Below are positions 28,602 through 39,277 of a stretch of DNA of 64,000 nt, piece by piece. A model generated the notes under the pieces. The model worked only from the letters and a program-made list of their open reading frames with translations, did not search any database and had not been told where the DNA came from. Source of the DNA: Fidelibacterota bacterium (GTDB lineage Bacteria > Fidelibacterota > Marinisomatia > SCGC-AAA003-L08 > D37C17); NCBI GenBank assembly GCA_014381415.1, contig JACNLQ010000056.1, positions 18,802 through 82,801 of the forward strand, in the 5' to 3' direction. The position numbers and the translations under genes were made by a program. The first letter of the stretch is position 1, and the number at the start of each line of letters is the position of its first letter.

Positions 28602-29866
28602 TATGACATCAACCTGTTAAGTTTTGCTGTGAACTCTTTGTGAAGCACTTTTTTAATCTCTTGATGACGGATTTTATCCAATACTTCATTTGCAAATCCG
28701 GTTACCATCAGTTCCATTGCATCCATCTTGTTGATTCCACGAGACTGTAAATAAAAAAGTGCATCCTCATCAATTTGCCCCGTTGTTGAGCCATGAGAAC
28801 ATTTTACATCATCCGCATATATTTCTAATTGAGGATTTGAATTCATATTCGCCTTCTTAGATAAAAGTAAATTTTTATTGGTTTGATGTGCTGTTATTTT
28901 CTGGGCATTCTCCTTGACAACTGTACGTCCATTAAATACTCCTGTAGAATTATCAAAAAGTATTGATTTTACAAATTGGGAACTATGGGTTTGCGGACTA
29001 TTATGATTCACGATAATGTAATTATCAATATGTTGATTTTTTTTTGAAAGCACTAAACTATTTAAATCACATTGTGCATTTTTCCCATTTAATTGTACAC
29101 AAATATTGCTTCTGCTCAGTTTACTGCCTTCGACCAGTTGCCAAAAATTATATTGACTTTCCGCATCCTGATTAACATTTATATTTGCCATATTTTGAGT
29201 AAAATCAGAATTTGATTGAATACGGATATGGTTCAATTGTGCACTATTTTCTAATGAAATAAATACCGATTCATTTTGAAAAAATGATACTGCATCACCC
29301 ACATGCTGTTCAATAAAAGTGAGACTGCTTGATTCTTCAACATCAATGTTCACTCGCGGATTTACCATAATTGATCTATCACCATTTGAAATAAATAGAA
29401 TGCGAATTGGCAATTCAATCTGGGTGTCTTTTTCTATTACAATACACATACCACAGTCTGCGAATGCAGTATTTAATAAATCAAATGGAGAATTATTAGC
29501 TGTGTCAAATTTTCCATTTTTTCTTTCGAGATAATCCAACCCACTTAAAAGAGACACCCCATCTGGTACAGAAGACAGCTCTTTTTGAAAATGTCCATTA
29601 TAGATGACAATTGATTCCACACCATTCATTTTATAGGGATCAATATTGGGAGGATTTTGAGGAGCATCTGCAATTTCAGAAATTTTATATTCACCACCAG
29701 AAATTGTAGAAATATTTGTAAATCGCCATTCCTCCCATTTCCGAGTGGGAAATCCCGTTTTCTCAAGTTGACTAAATGCTTCTTTGCGGAAAGGATGTAA
29801 TGATTTTGAGAAATAATCTCTATTTAACATCTTCTTAAATTCAACTTTATAATTTGATAAGCTCAT
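28601..29866 (-). CDS. sufD: Fe-S cluster assembly protein SufD
   Basis: KWEEWRFTNIS, ADDVKCSHGSTTGQIDEDALFYLQSRGI; 1-bp overlap with sufU. Confidence 0.94.
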   Translation of the reverse strand: MSLSNYKVEFKKMLNRDYFSKSLHPFRKEAFSQLEKTGFPTRKWEEWRFTNISTISGGEYKISEIADAPQNPPNIDPYKMNGVESIVIYNGHFQKELSSVPDGVSLLSGLDYLERKNGKFDTANNSPFDLLNTAFADCGMCIVIEKDTQIELPIRILFISNGDRSIMVNPRVNIDVEESSSLTFIEQHVGDAVSFFQNESVFISLENSAQLNHIRIQSNSDFTQNMANINVNQDAESQYNFWQLVEGSKLSRSNICVQLNGKNAQCDLNSLVLSKKNQHIDNYIIVNHNSPQTHSSQFVKSILFDNSTGVFNGRTVVKENAQKITAHQTNKNLLLSKKANMNSNPQLEIYADDVKCSHGSTTGQIDEDALFYLQSRGINKMDAMELMVTGFANEVLDKIRHQEIKKVLHKEFTAKLNRLMS

Positions 29867-29876
29867 TTATTCTATC

Positions 29877-30635
29877 CTACCCCACTTCAGCCATTTCTTT
29901 TTCAATCCATGAGTAGCCCTTTTCTTCCAGATCTTTGGCTAATTCCATTGTACCCGATTTAACCAGTTTGCCATTCATAAGTACGTGAACATAGTCCGGC
30001 TGCATATAATTTAGGATGCGTTGATAATGGGTAATAAGAATAAATGATCGTTCCGGTGATCGAAAATCATTCACACCTTGTGCCACAATCTTTAATGCAT
30101 CAATATCTAAACCTGAATCTGTTTCATCCAAGATGGAAAGTTTTGGCTCCAATGCAATCATTTGTAAAATTTCATTTCTTTTTTTCTCACCACCAGAAAA
30201 TCCATCATTAACTGGGCGATGAATAAAACTTTCATCCAAGGCAACCATTTTCAATTTTTCCCTTATCATAGAAAGAAAATCTACCGCATCGATTTCCTCT
30301 TCACCTCGTGATTTTCGAACTGCATTTACAGCCGCTTTTAGAAAATACATATTATTAACACCGGGGATGGCAACCGGATACTGAAAGGAAAGAAACAACC
30401 CGGCACAGGCTCTATCCTCCGGTGACATATCCAATAAATTTTCACCATTAAAACATACAGTGCCATTGGTTACTTTGTATTTTTCCTTGCCTACCAATAC
30501 ATTAGCGAGAGTACTTTTACCTGTACCATTTCGCCCCATGATAACATGCAGTTCTCCAGGCTTCACATCTAAGTTTACACCTTTCAAAATTTCTTTATCT
30601 TCTACGCTGACCTTGAGATTTTTAATTGTAATCAT
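29877..30635 (-). CDS. sufC: Fe-S cluster assembly ATPase SufC
   Basis: GRNGTGKSTLANVLVG, FSGGEKKRNEILQM, ILDETDSGLDIDALK. Confidence 0.97.
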   Translation of the reverse strand: MITIKNLKVSVEDKEILKGVNLDVKPGELHVIMGRNGTGKSTLANVLVGKEKYKVTNGTVCFNGENLLDMSPEDRACAGLFLSFQYPVAIPGVNNMYFLKAAVNAVRKSRGEEEIDAVDFLSMIREKLKMVALDESFIHRPVNDGFSGGEKKRNEILQMIALEPKLSILDETDSGLDIDALKIVAQGVNDFRSPERSFILITHYQRILNYMQPDYVHVLMNGKLVKSGTMELAKDLEEKGYSWIEKEMAEVG

Positions 30636-30675
30636 AATAATAATTCACTTTTCATTTTTGATTTTGAATTGTTTT

Positions 30676-32112
30676 TCACCCCACTGCTCCCTCAAGGCTT
30701 ACTTCCATCAACTTTTGCGCTTCAACTGCAAATTCCATGGGGAGCTCTTTAAATACTTCTTTACAAAACCCATTTACAATGAGAGATACTGCATCTTCTG
30801 TAGAAATTCCCCGTTGATTACAGTAAAAAAGTTGATCTTCTCCAATATTCGAGGTTGTGGCTTCGTGCTCCATTTGGGCTGATGGATTTCTCACATCAAT
30901 ATATGGAAAGGTATGTGCCCCACACTCATCTCCGATTAATATGGAATCACATTGAGAATAATTACGAGCATTTTCCGCGGACTTCATAATTTTCACTTCT
31001 CCCCGGTAAGTTTGCTGTCCTTTTCCGGCAGAGATACCTTTTGAGATTATGGTGCTTTTGGTATTTTTTCCAATATGAATCATTTTCGTACCCGTATCTG
31101 CCTGTTGAAAATTATTGGTAAGCGCTACGGAATAAAATTCTCCCACAGCATCATCTCCCTGCAAAATACAGGAGGGATATTTCCAAGTAATGGATGACCC
31201 TGTTTCGACTTGTGTCCATGATATTTTCGACTTATTTCCCCTGCAAGCTCCCCTTTTGGTAACAAAATTGTAAATACCACCTATGCCATTTTTATCTCCG
31301 GGATACCAATTCTGTACAGTAGAATATTTGATTTCAGCATTGTCCAATGCTACCAATTCTACCACAGCCGCATGTAGCTGATTTTCATCCCGCATGGGTG
31401 CAGTACAGCCTTCCAAGTAACTCACATGGCTGGATTCATCTGCCACAATGAGAGTTCGTTCAAACTGCCCAGTATTGGCAGCATTAATTCGGAAATAGGT
31501 AGATAGTTCCATGGGGCAGCGTACCCCTTTTGGAATATAAACAAAGGAGCCATCACTGAACACTGCAGAGTTAAGAGCAGCGTAATAATTGTCTGTTGAT
31601 GGAACCACGGATCCCAGGTACTTTTTCACCAATTCGGGGTGTTCTTTCACTGCTTCAGAAAATGAGCAGAAAATCACTCCAGCTTTTTTAAGTGAATCTT
31701 TAAACGTAGTAGCCACAGATACACTGTCAAAAACTGCATCTACTGCGACCCCTTCCAGCATTTTCTGTTCATCTAAAGGAATTCCCAGCTTGGTATAGGT
31801 TTCCAATATCTCTGGGTCGATTTCGTCCAGGCTTCCGGCTGATTTTATTTTTGGGGCAGAATAATAACTGATTGATTGATAATCAATGGGATTAAATTTC
31901 ACATTTGCCCAGGCTGGTTCAGTCATTTTCAGCCAATGGTGATATGCTTTCAAACGCCAATTTAATAACCATTCTGGTTCGTTTTTAATATTGGATAATT
32001 TTTGAATAATATTTTCATCCAGACCCGGTGGAAAGGTATCCTGCTCAATATCCGTTTCAAATCCGTATTTGTAATCTTCTGCTATAGATTTTTTTATGAG
32101 TTCGTTTGACAT
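30676..32112 (-). CDS. sufB: Fe-S cluster assembly protein SufB
   Basis: [81 protein letters not shown]. Confidence 0.97.
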   Translation of the reverse strand: MSNELIKKSIAEDYKYGFETDIEQDTFPPGLDENIIQKLSNIKNEPEWLLNWRLKAYHHWLKMTEPAWANVKFNPIDYQSISYYSAPKIKSAGSLDEIDPEILETYTKLGIPLDEQKMLEGVAVDAVFDSVSVATTFKDSLKKAGVIFCSFSEAVKEHPELVKKYLGSVVPSTDNYYAALNSAVFSDGSFVYIPKGVRCPMELSTYFRINAANTGQFERTLIVADESSHVSYLEGCTAPMRDENQLHAAVVELVALDNAEIKYSTVQNWYPGDKNGIGGIYNFVTKRGACRGNKSKISWTQVETGSSITWKYPSCILQGDDAVGEFYSVALTNNFQQADTGTKMIHIGKNTKSTIISKGISAGKGQQTYRGEVKIMKSAENARNYSQCDSILIGDECGAHTFPYIDVRNPSAQMEHEATTSNIGEDQLFYCNQRGISTEDAVSLIVNGFCKEVFKELPMEFAVEAQKLMEVSLEGAVG

Positions 32113-32144
32113 TTTTCTAAATGGTTGAATTAAATACTTGAATG

Positions 32145-32540
32145 CTAACTGGTGATATCACCCACCCGAATTTCATTAAATATTTCCCTGATATTACTGT
32201 TAATCTTATTGATAGGAAGACGGATATTACAATTGTCTAACTGGATACATTCAGCATTGATGTTGCAATCTACTATTCCTATGGGACCCTCTAAATCTTC
32301 CATGAATTTGGTCATACTAATTTCTGTTAAGCCATTTCGAATTCGATATCCTCCATTGGGTCCTTGGGCAGCTTTGACATAATTAAGCTTTACCATTTGC
32401 TGCAGGGTTTTAGCCAGTAGTTCTTGGGGAATTAAATACATGTCTGCAATTTCTTTAGCAGAAATAAACGTATCTCCCTTATCCTGCATATAGCGCAGGG
32501 CTATGAGAGCATATTCTAATTTGCGTGTGAGTTTCAGCAT
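32145..32540 (-). CDS. Rrf2-family transcriptional regulator
   Basis: [22 protein letters not shown]...[33 protein letters not shown] with C-terminal Cys residues ([16 protein letters not shown]) compatible with an Fe-S cluster; upstream of suf genes. Confidence 0.93.
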   Translation of the reverse strand: MLKLTRKLEYALIALRYMQDKGDTFISAKEIADMYLIPQELLAKTLQQMVKLNYVKAAQGPNGGYRIRNGLTEISMTKFMEDLEGPIGIVDCNINAECIQLDNCNIRLPINKINSNIREIFNEIRVGDITS

Positions 32541-32606
32541 TTTTAGTATAAAATCCTACAGGTGAAATTTACCGGGGTAAAAGCTATGGGTACAAGAAAT
32601 TAATAC

Positions 32607-32625
32607 GACTATAGCAGTCGGATAT
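32607..32625. promoter_or_regulatory. Candidate Rrf2/IscR-type operator
   Basis: GACT-ATAGC-AGTC-GG-ATAT, 67 bp upstream of the rrf2 start; core GACT-N5-AGTC matches the IscR type 1 core. Confidence 0.45.
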
Positions 32626-32631
32626 AAATTG

Positions 32632-32667
32632 TAATCCTTTCAAAGGTTCGAACCTTTGAAAGGATTA
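32632..32667. repeat. Perfect 36-bp zero-spacer palindrome
   Basis: TAATCCTTTCAAAGGTTCGAACCTTTGAAAGGATTA equals its own reverse complement. Confidence 0.97.
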
Positions 32668-33132
32668 ATACGGTTTTAATCCCCTTGGTTCGCCCAGAAT
32701 TTCATTCAAGATTATAGCTTTCTTGATATTATTTTTATCTGACATGATGGAGAACAACCAATTCCTCTTAATTGTTTGTACTTGCTGGGGTTCGGCGACT
32801 AATGGAGTAGACCTATCCCAAACAATCTCTTCATTTTCAGGATAAATTACCTGCGGTTCCTGCACAATTGCTGGTTCAGCCTCATCTACAAAGTCAGTCT
32901 GATCTTCCTCCCAATAATCTTCTTCTGGTTTTAAAGGGAGGATATCTAGATTACTAGACAGATGATCTTGGAGTTTTTTAAGACGGGCAAATAAATCCTC
33001 TTTCTCCTGAACTGTTTTGGATGTTCCGAAATCAATCTCTCGGACTTCCTTCTTTTTTTTCTTGGTGAACCACGAAAGCAAACCCCACAGGAGTAAGAAT
33101 AAAATACTCGGATTAAAATCAGCAATTGTCAT
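32665..33132 (-). CDS. Uncharacterised membrane-anchored protein (155 aa)
   Basis: N-terminal TM (PSILFLLLWGLLSWFTKKKKK) and acidic body; abuts floA. Confidence 0.65.
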   Translation of the reverse strand: MTIADFNPSILFLLLWGLLSWFTKKKKKEVREIDFGTSKTVQEKEDLFARLKKLQDHLSSNLDILPLKPEEDYWEEDQTDFVDEAEPAIVQEPQVIYPENEEIVWDRSTPLVAEPQQVQTIKRNWLFSIMSDKNNIKKAIILNEILGEPRGLKPY

Positions 33133-33135
33133 GAT

Positions 33136-34143
33136 TTAGGATTCCTCAGAAGAATCTCCTTTATTATCCTTTTCATCCATATCAGAAATAGATTGACGCA
33201 TTTCTGTATCAGATTTAATATTCTGCATTCGGTAATAATCCATGATACCCATATTACCTTCTCTGAAGGCTTGTGCCATCGCTTTGGGAACTTCTGCTTC
33301 AGCTTCGATAACTTTAGACCTCATTTCCTGAACCCGGGCTTTCATTTCCTGTTCAGTAGCGACTGCCATGGCTCGACGACTTTCAGCTTTTGCCTGTGCA
33401 ACTTTTTTATCGGCTTCAGCTTGATCAGTTTCAAGCTCAGCACCTACATTCTTGCCCACATCTACATCGGCAATATCAATGGATAAAATAGCATAAGCGG
33501 TCCCCGAATCCAGACCTTTTGATAAAACTGCCCGGGAGATTTCATCTGGATTTTCAAGCACTGTTTTATAGGTTGAAGATGATCCAATTGCACTAACAAT
33601 TCCCTGCCCTACTCGAGCAATAATGGTTTCATCGGTGGCTCCACCTACCAGTTGATCAATATTGGTTCTTACCGTTACTCTGGCTTTTGCCTTTAACTCA
33701 ATTCCATCTTTCGCAACTGCAGATACTTTTCCATCTGTTGGGCAGTCTATCACCTTGGGATACACGGAAGTTTGAACAGCTTCCTTCACGTCTCTTCCAG
33801 CAAGGTCAATTGCTGTGGCTGTTTTAAAATTTAAGGTTATATTGGCCTTATCTGCGGCGATGAGTGCATCTACAACATTAGAGACATTTCCACCAGCAAG
33901 AAAATGGGTTTCTAATTCCTCAGAAGTAACAAAATCAAGCCCCGCACGATGCAAGTTAATAATGCCATCTGTTACCATTCTTGGAGGTATTTTACGAATG
34001 CGCATGATCACTAGCTTGATCATTCCAATTTTACCCCACCCAATTGAAACTCCCGCTTGAATCCAAAGTCCTAGGGGAACAAAATATAAAATTAGGACAA
34101 GTCCGATTAAAAATATAGGTATTGTTACAAATATGCCTTGCAT
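33136..34143 (-). CDS. floA: Flotillin-like protein FloA (UPF0365)
   Basis: [56 protein letters not shown]...[24 protein letters not shown]. Confidence 0.96.
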   Translation of the reverse strand: MQGIFVTIPIFLIGLVLILYFVPLGLWIQAGVSIGWGKIGMIKLVIMRIRKIPPRMVTDGIINLHRAGLDFVTSEELETHFLAGGNVSNVVDALIAADKANITLNFKTATAIDLAGRDVKEAVQTSVYPKVIDCPTDGKVSAVAKDGIELKAKARVTVRTNIDQLVGGATDETIIARVGQGIVSAIGSSSTYKTVLENPDEISRAVLSKGLDSGTAYAILSIDIADVDVGKNVGAELETDQAEADKKVAQAKAESRRAMAVATEQEMKARVQEMRSKVIEAEAEVPKAMAQAFREGNMGIMDYYRMQNIKSDTEMRQSISDMDEKDNKGDSSEES

Positions 34144-34219
34144 GTTTAGCTCCTTATTTAGTTTTTATTTTTGCATCTGTGTTACAGCTTAAGGCTGTGG
34201 CACATGAAATATTTCATCT

Positions 34220-35572
34220 TCATACTTTTTTCACCATAATTTGGTTTTCATCTACACCATCAACTACAATATCACTACCATTTTCGATATAGTCACCATG
34301 GCTCATTGCTTGATAATATTTTCCCATTATTTCTACCTTTCCTGAGGGTCTCAAATCAGTAACTGTCTTTCCCTTTTCTCCCACCAATATTTCGTACCCT
34401 TTAGATATTGTAAAACCCTCTTCACTTTTTTGAGGTGAAAATGGTATTAACCTCTTATATAATTCAGTGTGTGGGAAGGTTTTATAAAAAATAACTCCTG
34501 CCAAAATTGAGGTAATTATCCCAACTGATAATCCCATATATGCAAAATAATAATCTTCAGGGGAAGGATACACGCCAATTAACATTTTGAAGAAAGCATA
34601 AAATACAAGGACAATTCCTGATATACCCACCACGCCAAAACCGGGGATCACCAAAACCTCTAATAGAATAAGTGCGATTCCAGCAAATAGGAAAATAACT
34701 TCTGTCATGTCAGCCAAACCCACTAGAAAATGAGAGCCAAAAAATAATGCCAAGCAGATGAGTCCAACCATACCGGGAATTCCAAATCCTGGCGATTTAA
34801 TTTCCATGAATAATCCCAACATTCCCAGGCTCATAAATAAGGGTGCAACAACGGGATTTGTAAGGAAGCGTACCAATTTTTCAGACCATGATTCTTTGGA
34901 TTTTATTTGTTCAACATCTTCTAATCCCATATATTTTAGAACCTCTTCAATGGTTTTAAACTCCCCGCCTGCAATACCCAACTGGACTGCCAAATGCGTG
35001 GAGAGGGTAACAAGTTTTCCTTCCGCAAACCCCTCAACATCTTCAGCAGTGAGTGTATCACCCTGCATATTCAGTAAAAAATCAATGGAAAGTTCTTCAT
35101 CCACCATGGCAGTAGCAACATCACGGGAACGATTATTCGCTTCGGCAGTAGACGCCATTTCTTCCCTCATATAAGAGATGACTTTTTCTGAGGCTTTTTT
35201 TCCCTGCAGATCTACCGCAGTGGCTGCACCAATGGAAGCACCAGGTGTCATGAAAATAGAATCACAACTGAGAGAAATTAAAGCACCAGCAGAAATTGCC
35301 CGTTTATTGATAAAAGCAATGGTAGTAACTTTGCTGTCTAAAATAATGTCTTTGATCTGGGTAGCAGCATCTACCCTCCCCCCAAAAGTATCAATATCAA
35401 AAATGATAGCGCTTGCATTGTTTGTTTCGGCTTCATCCACCACACGCTGAATATAATGGGGCAGTCCCATATCAATGGTACCATGTATAGGCACATGATA
35501 TATTGAACCATCTTCACCAAAAAGTACGGAAGCAATAAAGCAATTAAGCAGAAATAGAAAGGGAATTTTCAC
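34220..35572 (-). CDS. NfeD-family membrane-bound serine protease (ClpP class)
   Basis: AIIFDIDTFGGRVDAATQIKDIILDSKVTTIAFINKRAISAGALISLSCDSIFMTPGASIGAA; C-terminal NfeD OB-fold; upstream of floA. Confidence 0.94.
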   Translation of the reverse strand: MKIPFLFLLNCFIASVLFGEDGSIYHVPIHGTIDMGLPHYIQRVVDEAETNNASAIIFDIDTFGGRVDAATQIKDIILDSKVTTIAFINKRAISAGALISLSCDSIFMTPGASIGAATAVDLQGKKASEKVISYMREEMASTAEANNRSRDVATAMVDEELSIDFLLNMQGDTLTAEDVEGFAEGKLVTLSTHLAVQLGIAGGEFKTIEEVLKYMGLEDVEQIKSKESWSEKLVRFLTNPVVAPLFMSLGMLGLFMEIKSPGFGIPGMVGLICLALFFGSHFLVGLADMTEVIFLFAGIALILLEVLVIPGFGVVGISGIVLVFYAFFKMLIGVYPSPEDYYFAYMGLSVGIITSILAGVIFYKTFPHTELYKRLIPFSPQKSEEGFTISKGYEILVGEKGKTVTDLRPSGKVEIMGKYYQAMSHGDYIENGSDIVVDGVDENQIMVKKV

Positions 35573-35699
35573 CCCAAAATTTACACGGTTATTTAGAATA
35601 TGAACAAGAAAGGGATTGAGAGATTTAAGATAGAAAAAAGAAGAGTTGGTTTATTTCACAAACAATTATTAAGAATCTTTTATTTTTTTATTTGAATAT

Positions 35700-37493
35700 C
35701 TACTCCTCAATTCTCACCAACATATTATTTTCAAAAAAAAGACGGGTGGTAATTGAGTCAGTTGGATATGTCCACATTTCAAATTGACGCCGGGATTCAT
35801 TAATAGTATCTATATATTTAGGGGTTCCCTTAATATTTTTCACCTCTTTATAGGTCATTCCCAATTGAAGTATTCGTGAATAATCAGTAATTGTTTCCTT
35901 TTTTCTTTGAATAATATAGTCCTGAGCATAATGGTTTTCTCCTTTTGAATTTTGAGTTTTCAATTCTGTCTCAAGTTTTATAATATAGCTATCCAACTCA
36001 TTTTCCATTTCAGGGTTCAATTCAATTATTGATTCAAGAGATTTAATTACTAAGTAAAGTTCATCACCTTTAGCTGCTAAAAAAGCATCTTTCATGATGG
36101 AATCAGTAATTTGTTTTAATTTGGGTATTACCAATGATTCAATAGCAGGGTATAATTGAATCGCATCCAAATAATTTTGAATTGCTCCTGAATAATTCCC
36201 AATCTCCGAATTGAGTTTACCCTTGTCAAAATATAAACCTGCCAGAGTTTCATTCGCCTGTGTAATTTCTGGGTATAAATCCTGGGCGATAGAAACCAGT
36301 TTTTCGGCTTCAGCAATTGACATTTGGCTTTTATAATTATTTACACTATCCAATAGTTCCACAGCAATATTTCTACGATGATCTTGAATTTCAATTTTAA
36401 GGTCATCTTCAGCGTCTTCTTCAGCTGCGTTAAACCATTCTACTGCATCGTTGAAATCTGATTTAAAAAGGTCTTCAACACCATAATTCACTTGTTGATA
36501 GGGAATTTGAGATTGACAGTATTGTAGCATTTGCAGTGCTTTCTCCCGTTTTCCATGTCTTCTTTCTTTGGCAAGAAAATTTTCAAAACTTTCTGCTGCA
36601 GAGATAAAGTCATTATTAATCATATAGGAATAGGCAATATCTCCATCCGTATGTTTGCCACCAAACTGGATGCCCGTAGTAAGGAATATTCCCGATGCCC
36701 GCATATCAACACCATATATTGGTGACAAATCTTCTGTGGCTTTTACGGACGTCATATACAATCGGCTCCATTTCGCTTCAATACCTATAGTATAATTGAA
36801 ATTACCTCTAGATTGATTAAAAATATATTTGGTACCAATTCCAAAACTTTCGCTCCAGCCAATTCCCGATAGATCTTTGTCACCACCTTCAGATTCATAT
36901 AAGGAAATTGAGTTTGCACCAAAGGAATGGTAAATATAGGTTGCACGATTTCGAGATAATTGCCAACTAAGACTTGTGTTAACATTTAATCCCAAAGAAC
37001 GGGGGTGAAAATAGTAATCTCCCCTGGTGGAAGCTCTAAGCCATTCTTTTCCTATTTCAGATGGCAGGGATGGATTGGCTGAAAAATCGGTATATTGAAA
37101 TCCCAACCCTAACTGCAAATCAAAATAATTTTGATGAATGAGAAAATGAGGGAAGTTTGTTCGAAGAATATCAACTTCAATATACATACCCACCCGGTTA
37201 GTTAGGGCATCCAGAATATTAAACTGATATTGGGTTGAATCCAGCAAAACGGGTAAATCTGTTACCTTTATGGGAGTTTTATTAAAGAGGGAGCCTGACC
37301 AATACTTCTTGCCACCATAATTTAAGTAGCCGGCCTTTACTTCAAATGGAGTAAAAACAATGGGCTCTCGGAATGTCATTCTGTGAGAAATAGATTTCCA
37401 GGCAATTGAAGCAGATGAATTATCCCATGTAATTTCCTGACAGAAAGTAACGGATAAAAGTATTATAAAAATATGCTTGATAATGTCCAACAC
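35700..37493 (-). CDS. Secreted/outer-membrane TPR-containing protein
   Basis: Signal peptide; beta-rich N-half, C-terminal TPR-like helices (LYFDKGKLNSEIGNYSGAIQNYLDAIQLYP). Confidence 0.7.
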   Translation of the reverse strand: MLDIIKHIFIILLSVTFCQEITWDNSSASIAWKSISHRMTFREPIVFTPFEVKAGYLNYGGKKYWSGSLFNKTPIKVTDLPVLLDSTQYQFNILDALTNRVGMYIEVDILRTNFPHFLIHQNYFDLQLGLGFQYTDFSANPSLPSEIGKEWLRASTRGDYYFHPRSLGLNVNTSLSWQLSRNRATYIYHSFGANSISLYESEGGDKDLSGIGWSESFGIGTKYIFNQSRGNFNYTIGIEAKWSRLYMTSVKATEDLSPIYGVDMRASGIFLTTGIQFGGKHTDGDIAYSYMINNDFISAAESFENFLAKERRHGKREKALQMLQYCQSQIPYQQVNYGVEDLFKSDFNDAVEWFNAAEEDAEDDLKIEIQDHRRNIAVELLDSVNNYKSQMSIAEAEKLVSIAQDLYPEITQANETLAGLYFDKGKLNSEIGNYSGAIQNYLDAIQLYPAIESLVIPKLKQITDSIMKDAFLAAKGDELYLVIKSLESIIELNPEMENELDSYIIKLETELKTQNSKGENHYAQDYIIQRKKETITDYSRILQLGMTYKEVKNIKGTPKYIDTINESRRQFEMWTYPTDSITTRLFFENNMLVRIEE

Positions 37494-37635
37494 AGGTGGT
37501 CAATTTAGGGTGAAAATTGAAACTGAACCAAGTATGTGGTTTAGGAAATTACATTTTGTTACAGAATATATTAATTTAAATAGTCAAATAAATGGTAAAT
37601 TCGGAACAAGTTTTTATCAAAACAATGGAGTAATA

Positions 37636-39267
37636 ATGTATATAAATAAATTAAAATATTTTCTGTCGTGCAGTTTATTGACCCTGAGCTTGGGTCAAGT
37701 AGATTTTAATTCAGACATTCAACCTATTTTAAATGCAAAATGTATTCAATGTCATGGGAGTTCAGCAGGACTAAGTCTTAGTTCCTACGATAATTTAATG
37801 GCTGGCAGTTATAATGGTGCTGTTATTAATCCTTATGACCATAGTAGCAGTGAGTTATGGCTGCGGGTTTATTCTGGACAAATGCCCCCTGGTAATAATG
37901 ATATGACCTCTGCAGAAGTGGATTTAGTAGCCCAATGGATTGACGAAGGCGCCTTAGAAGAACCTGGTTCCAGCATGGGTTGTACAGATCCTGAAGCATA
38001 TAATTGTGCCGATGATGATGAATGGTCAACTTATATTGTTGATGTAGGTGGTGTGATGTATGATAACAGCTGTAACTGGTATTGGAATACCGGTACTTGG
38101 GAAGCAGATTATGTTGGTGGCTGTGAATCTGGACCATGTGACGGTTTTTATAATCCTGGTGCAACAACAGATGATGGATCCTGCAGATATTACCAGGCTC
38201 CCCAGGGTGATGAAGTTATTTTTGAAGTTGAATCGAACGGCATTAGTATTGATTGGTCTGCATTTACTCCCCCAACCAATGCAGTGCTTGAATCTTTTCA
38301 TGTGCAAAGATGTATTGTAGGATGTACATGGATAGAAGGCTTTACACTGGGAGATTCAAATACGGGCCAAAATACCTTTGATGAATTTGATTGGCAAAAT
38401 GAGGCTAACGGTGTGCAAATAAAATATGCTATTGCAGTTAAATATGAAAGCAATCCCTATTGGGGTTGGGCAATTGGCGCATCCTATATTACACCTGAAG
38501 TATCATGTTCAGCTCTTGGCGATCTCAACGGCGATGGTGGGTATAATGTTTTAGATATTGTAACTTTAGCCAACTGTATACTTGCAGGTAACTGTGCCGA
38601 GCTTGAAAATGGCTGTGCTGGTGACCTTAATGGTGATGGTGGTTATAATGTCTTAGATATAGTGACCTTAGCTAACTGCGTATTAGCAGGTGACTGTGGT
38701 GGCAGAATAGATGATGCCAGTGAAGCATCTCTCATTAAGAAAGATAATATAGTATCAATAGAAGCCAATGGCTTTATTGGTGGTGTTCAGATGACACTTA
38801 ACCATGACTCTGACCTTTCAATTGAAATGACAGACAGAGCCTTATTTGCTGATTATCTAACTACAGACAATGAAACTCGGCTGCTTGTAATATCACCTGA
38901 AACAGAAGAGCTGTTTACCTATAATGGTGAATTTGAGATAACAGAGATAATAGTGGCCAATAGTCAGTATGAAGTATCTGTTGACCTACCAATAGCTGCA
39001 AGCTTTAGCTTATCTGATGCCTATCCAAATCCATTCAACCCAGTTACTACTATGACACTCACAATGCCAGTGTCTGGAGATATAAAGGTTGAAGTATATA
39101 ATTTACTTGGTCAGGTAGTAGCTACCTTAGCCAGTGGTTATATGGAAGCCAGTACAACTCCTTATACCCTCACTTGGGATGCTTCTAATGCGTCCAGTGG
39201 TGTATATTTTGTGCAGGCTGATGCAGAAGGTTTTAAAACCACCCAAAAGTTGATGTTAATAAAATAA
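37636..39267 (+). CDS. Secreted protein: single-haem c-type (planctomycete-type) cytochrome domain, duplicated dockerin motif, cohesin-like segment, T9SS type A sorting domain
   Basis: DFNSDIQPILNAKCIQCHGSSAGLSL...QMPPGN; GDLNGDGGYNVLDIVTLANCILAGNC twice; DAYPNPFNPVTTMTLTMP...LMLIK. Start moved to ATG at 37636. Confidence 0.88.
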   Translation: MYINKLKYFLSCSLLTLSLGQVDFNSDIQPILNAKCIQCHGSSAGLSLSSYDNLMAGSYNGAVINPYDHSSSELWLRVYSGQMPPGNNDMTSAEVDLVAQWIDEGALEEPGSSMGCTDPEAYNCADDDEWSTYIVDVGGVMYDNSCNWYWNTGTWEADYVGGCESGPCDGFYNPGATTDDGSCRYYQAPQGDEVIFEVESNGISIDWSAFTPPTNAVLESFHVQRCIVGCTWIEGFTLGDSNTGQNTFDEFDWQNEANGVQIKYAIAVKYESNPYWGWAIGASYITPEVSCSALGDLNGDGGYNVLDIVTLANCILAGNCAELENGCAGDLNGDGGYNVLDIVTLANCVLAGDCGGRIDDASEASLIKKDNIVSIEANGFIGGVQMTLNHDSDLSIEMTDRALFADYLTTDNETRLLVISPETEELFTYNGEFEITEIIVANSQYEVSVDLPIAASFSLSDAYPNPFNPVTTMTLTMPVSGDIKVEVYNLLGQVVATLASGYMEASTTPYTLTWDASNASSGVYFVQADAEGFKTTQKLMLIK

Positions 39268-39277
39268 TCAATTTTAA

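Noticed and set aside
37477-37635. N-terminal extension of the haem-c T9SS protein in the ORF track
   Set aside because: Extension lacks a signal peptide and overlaps the divergent gene; ATG at 37636 gives a proper signal sequence.
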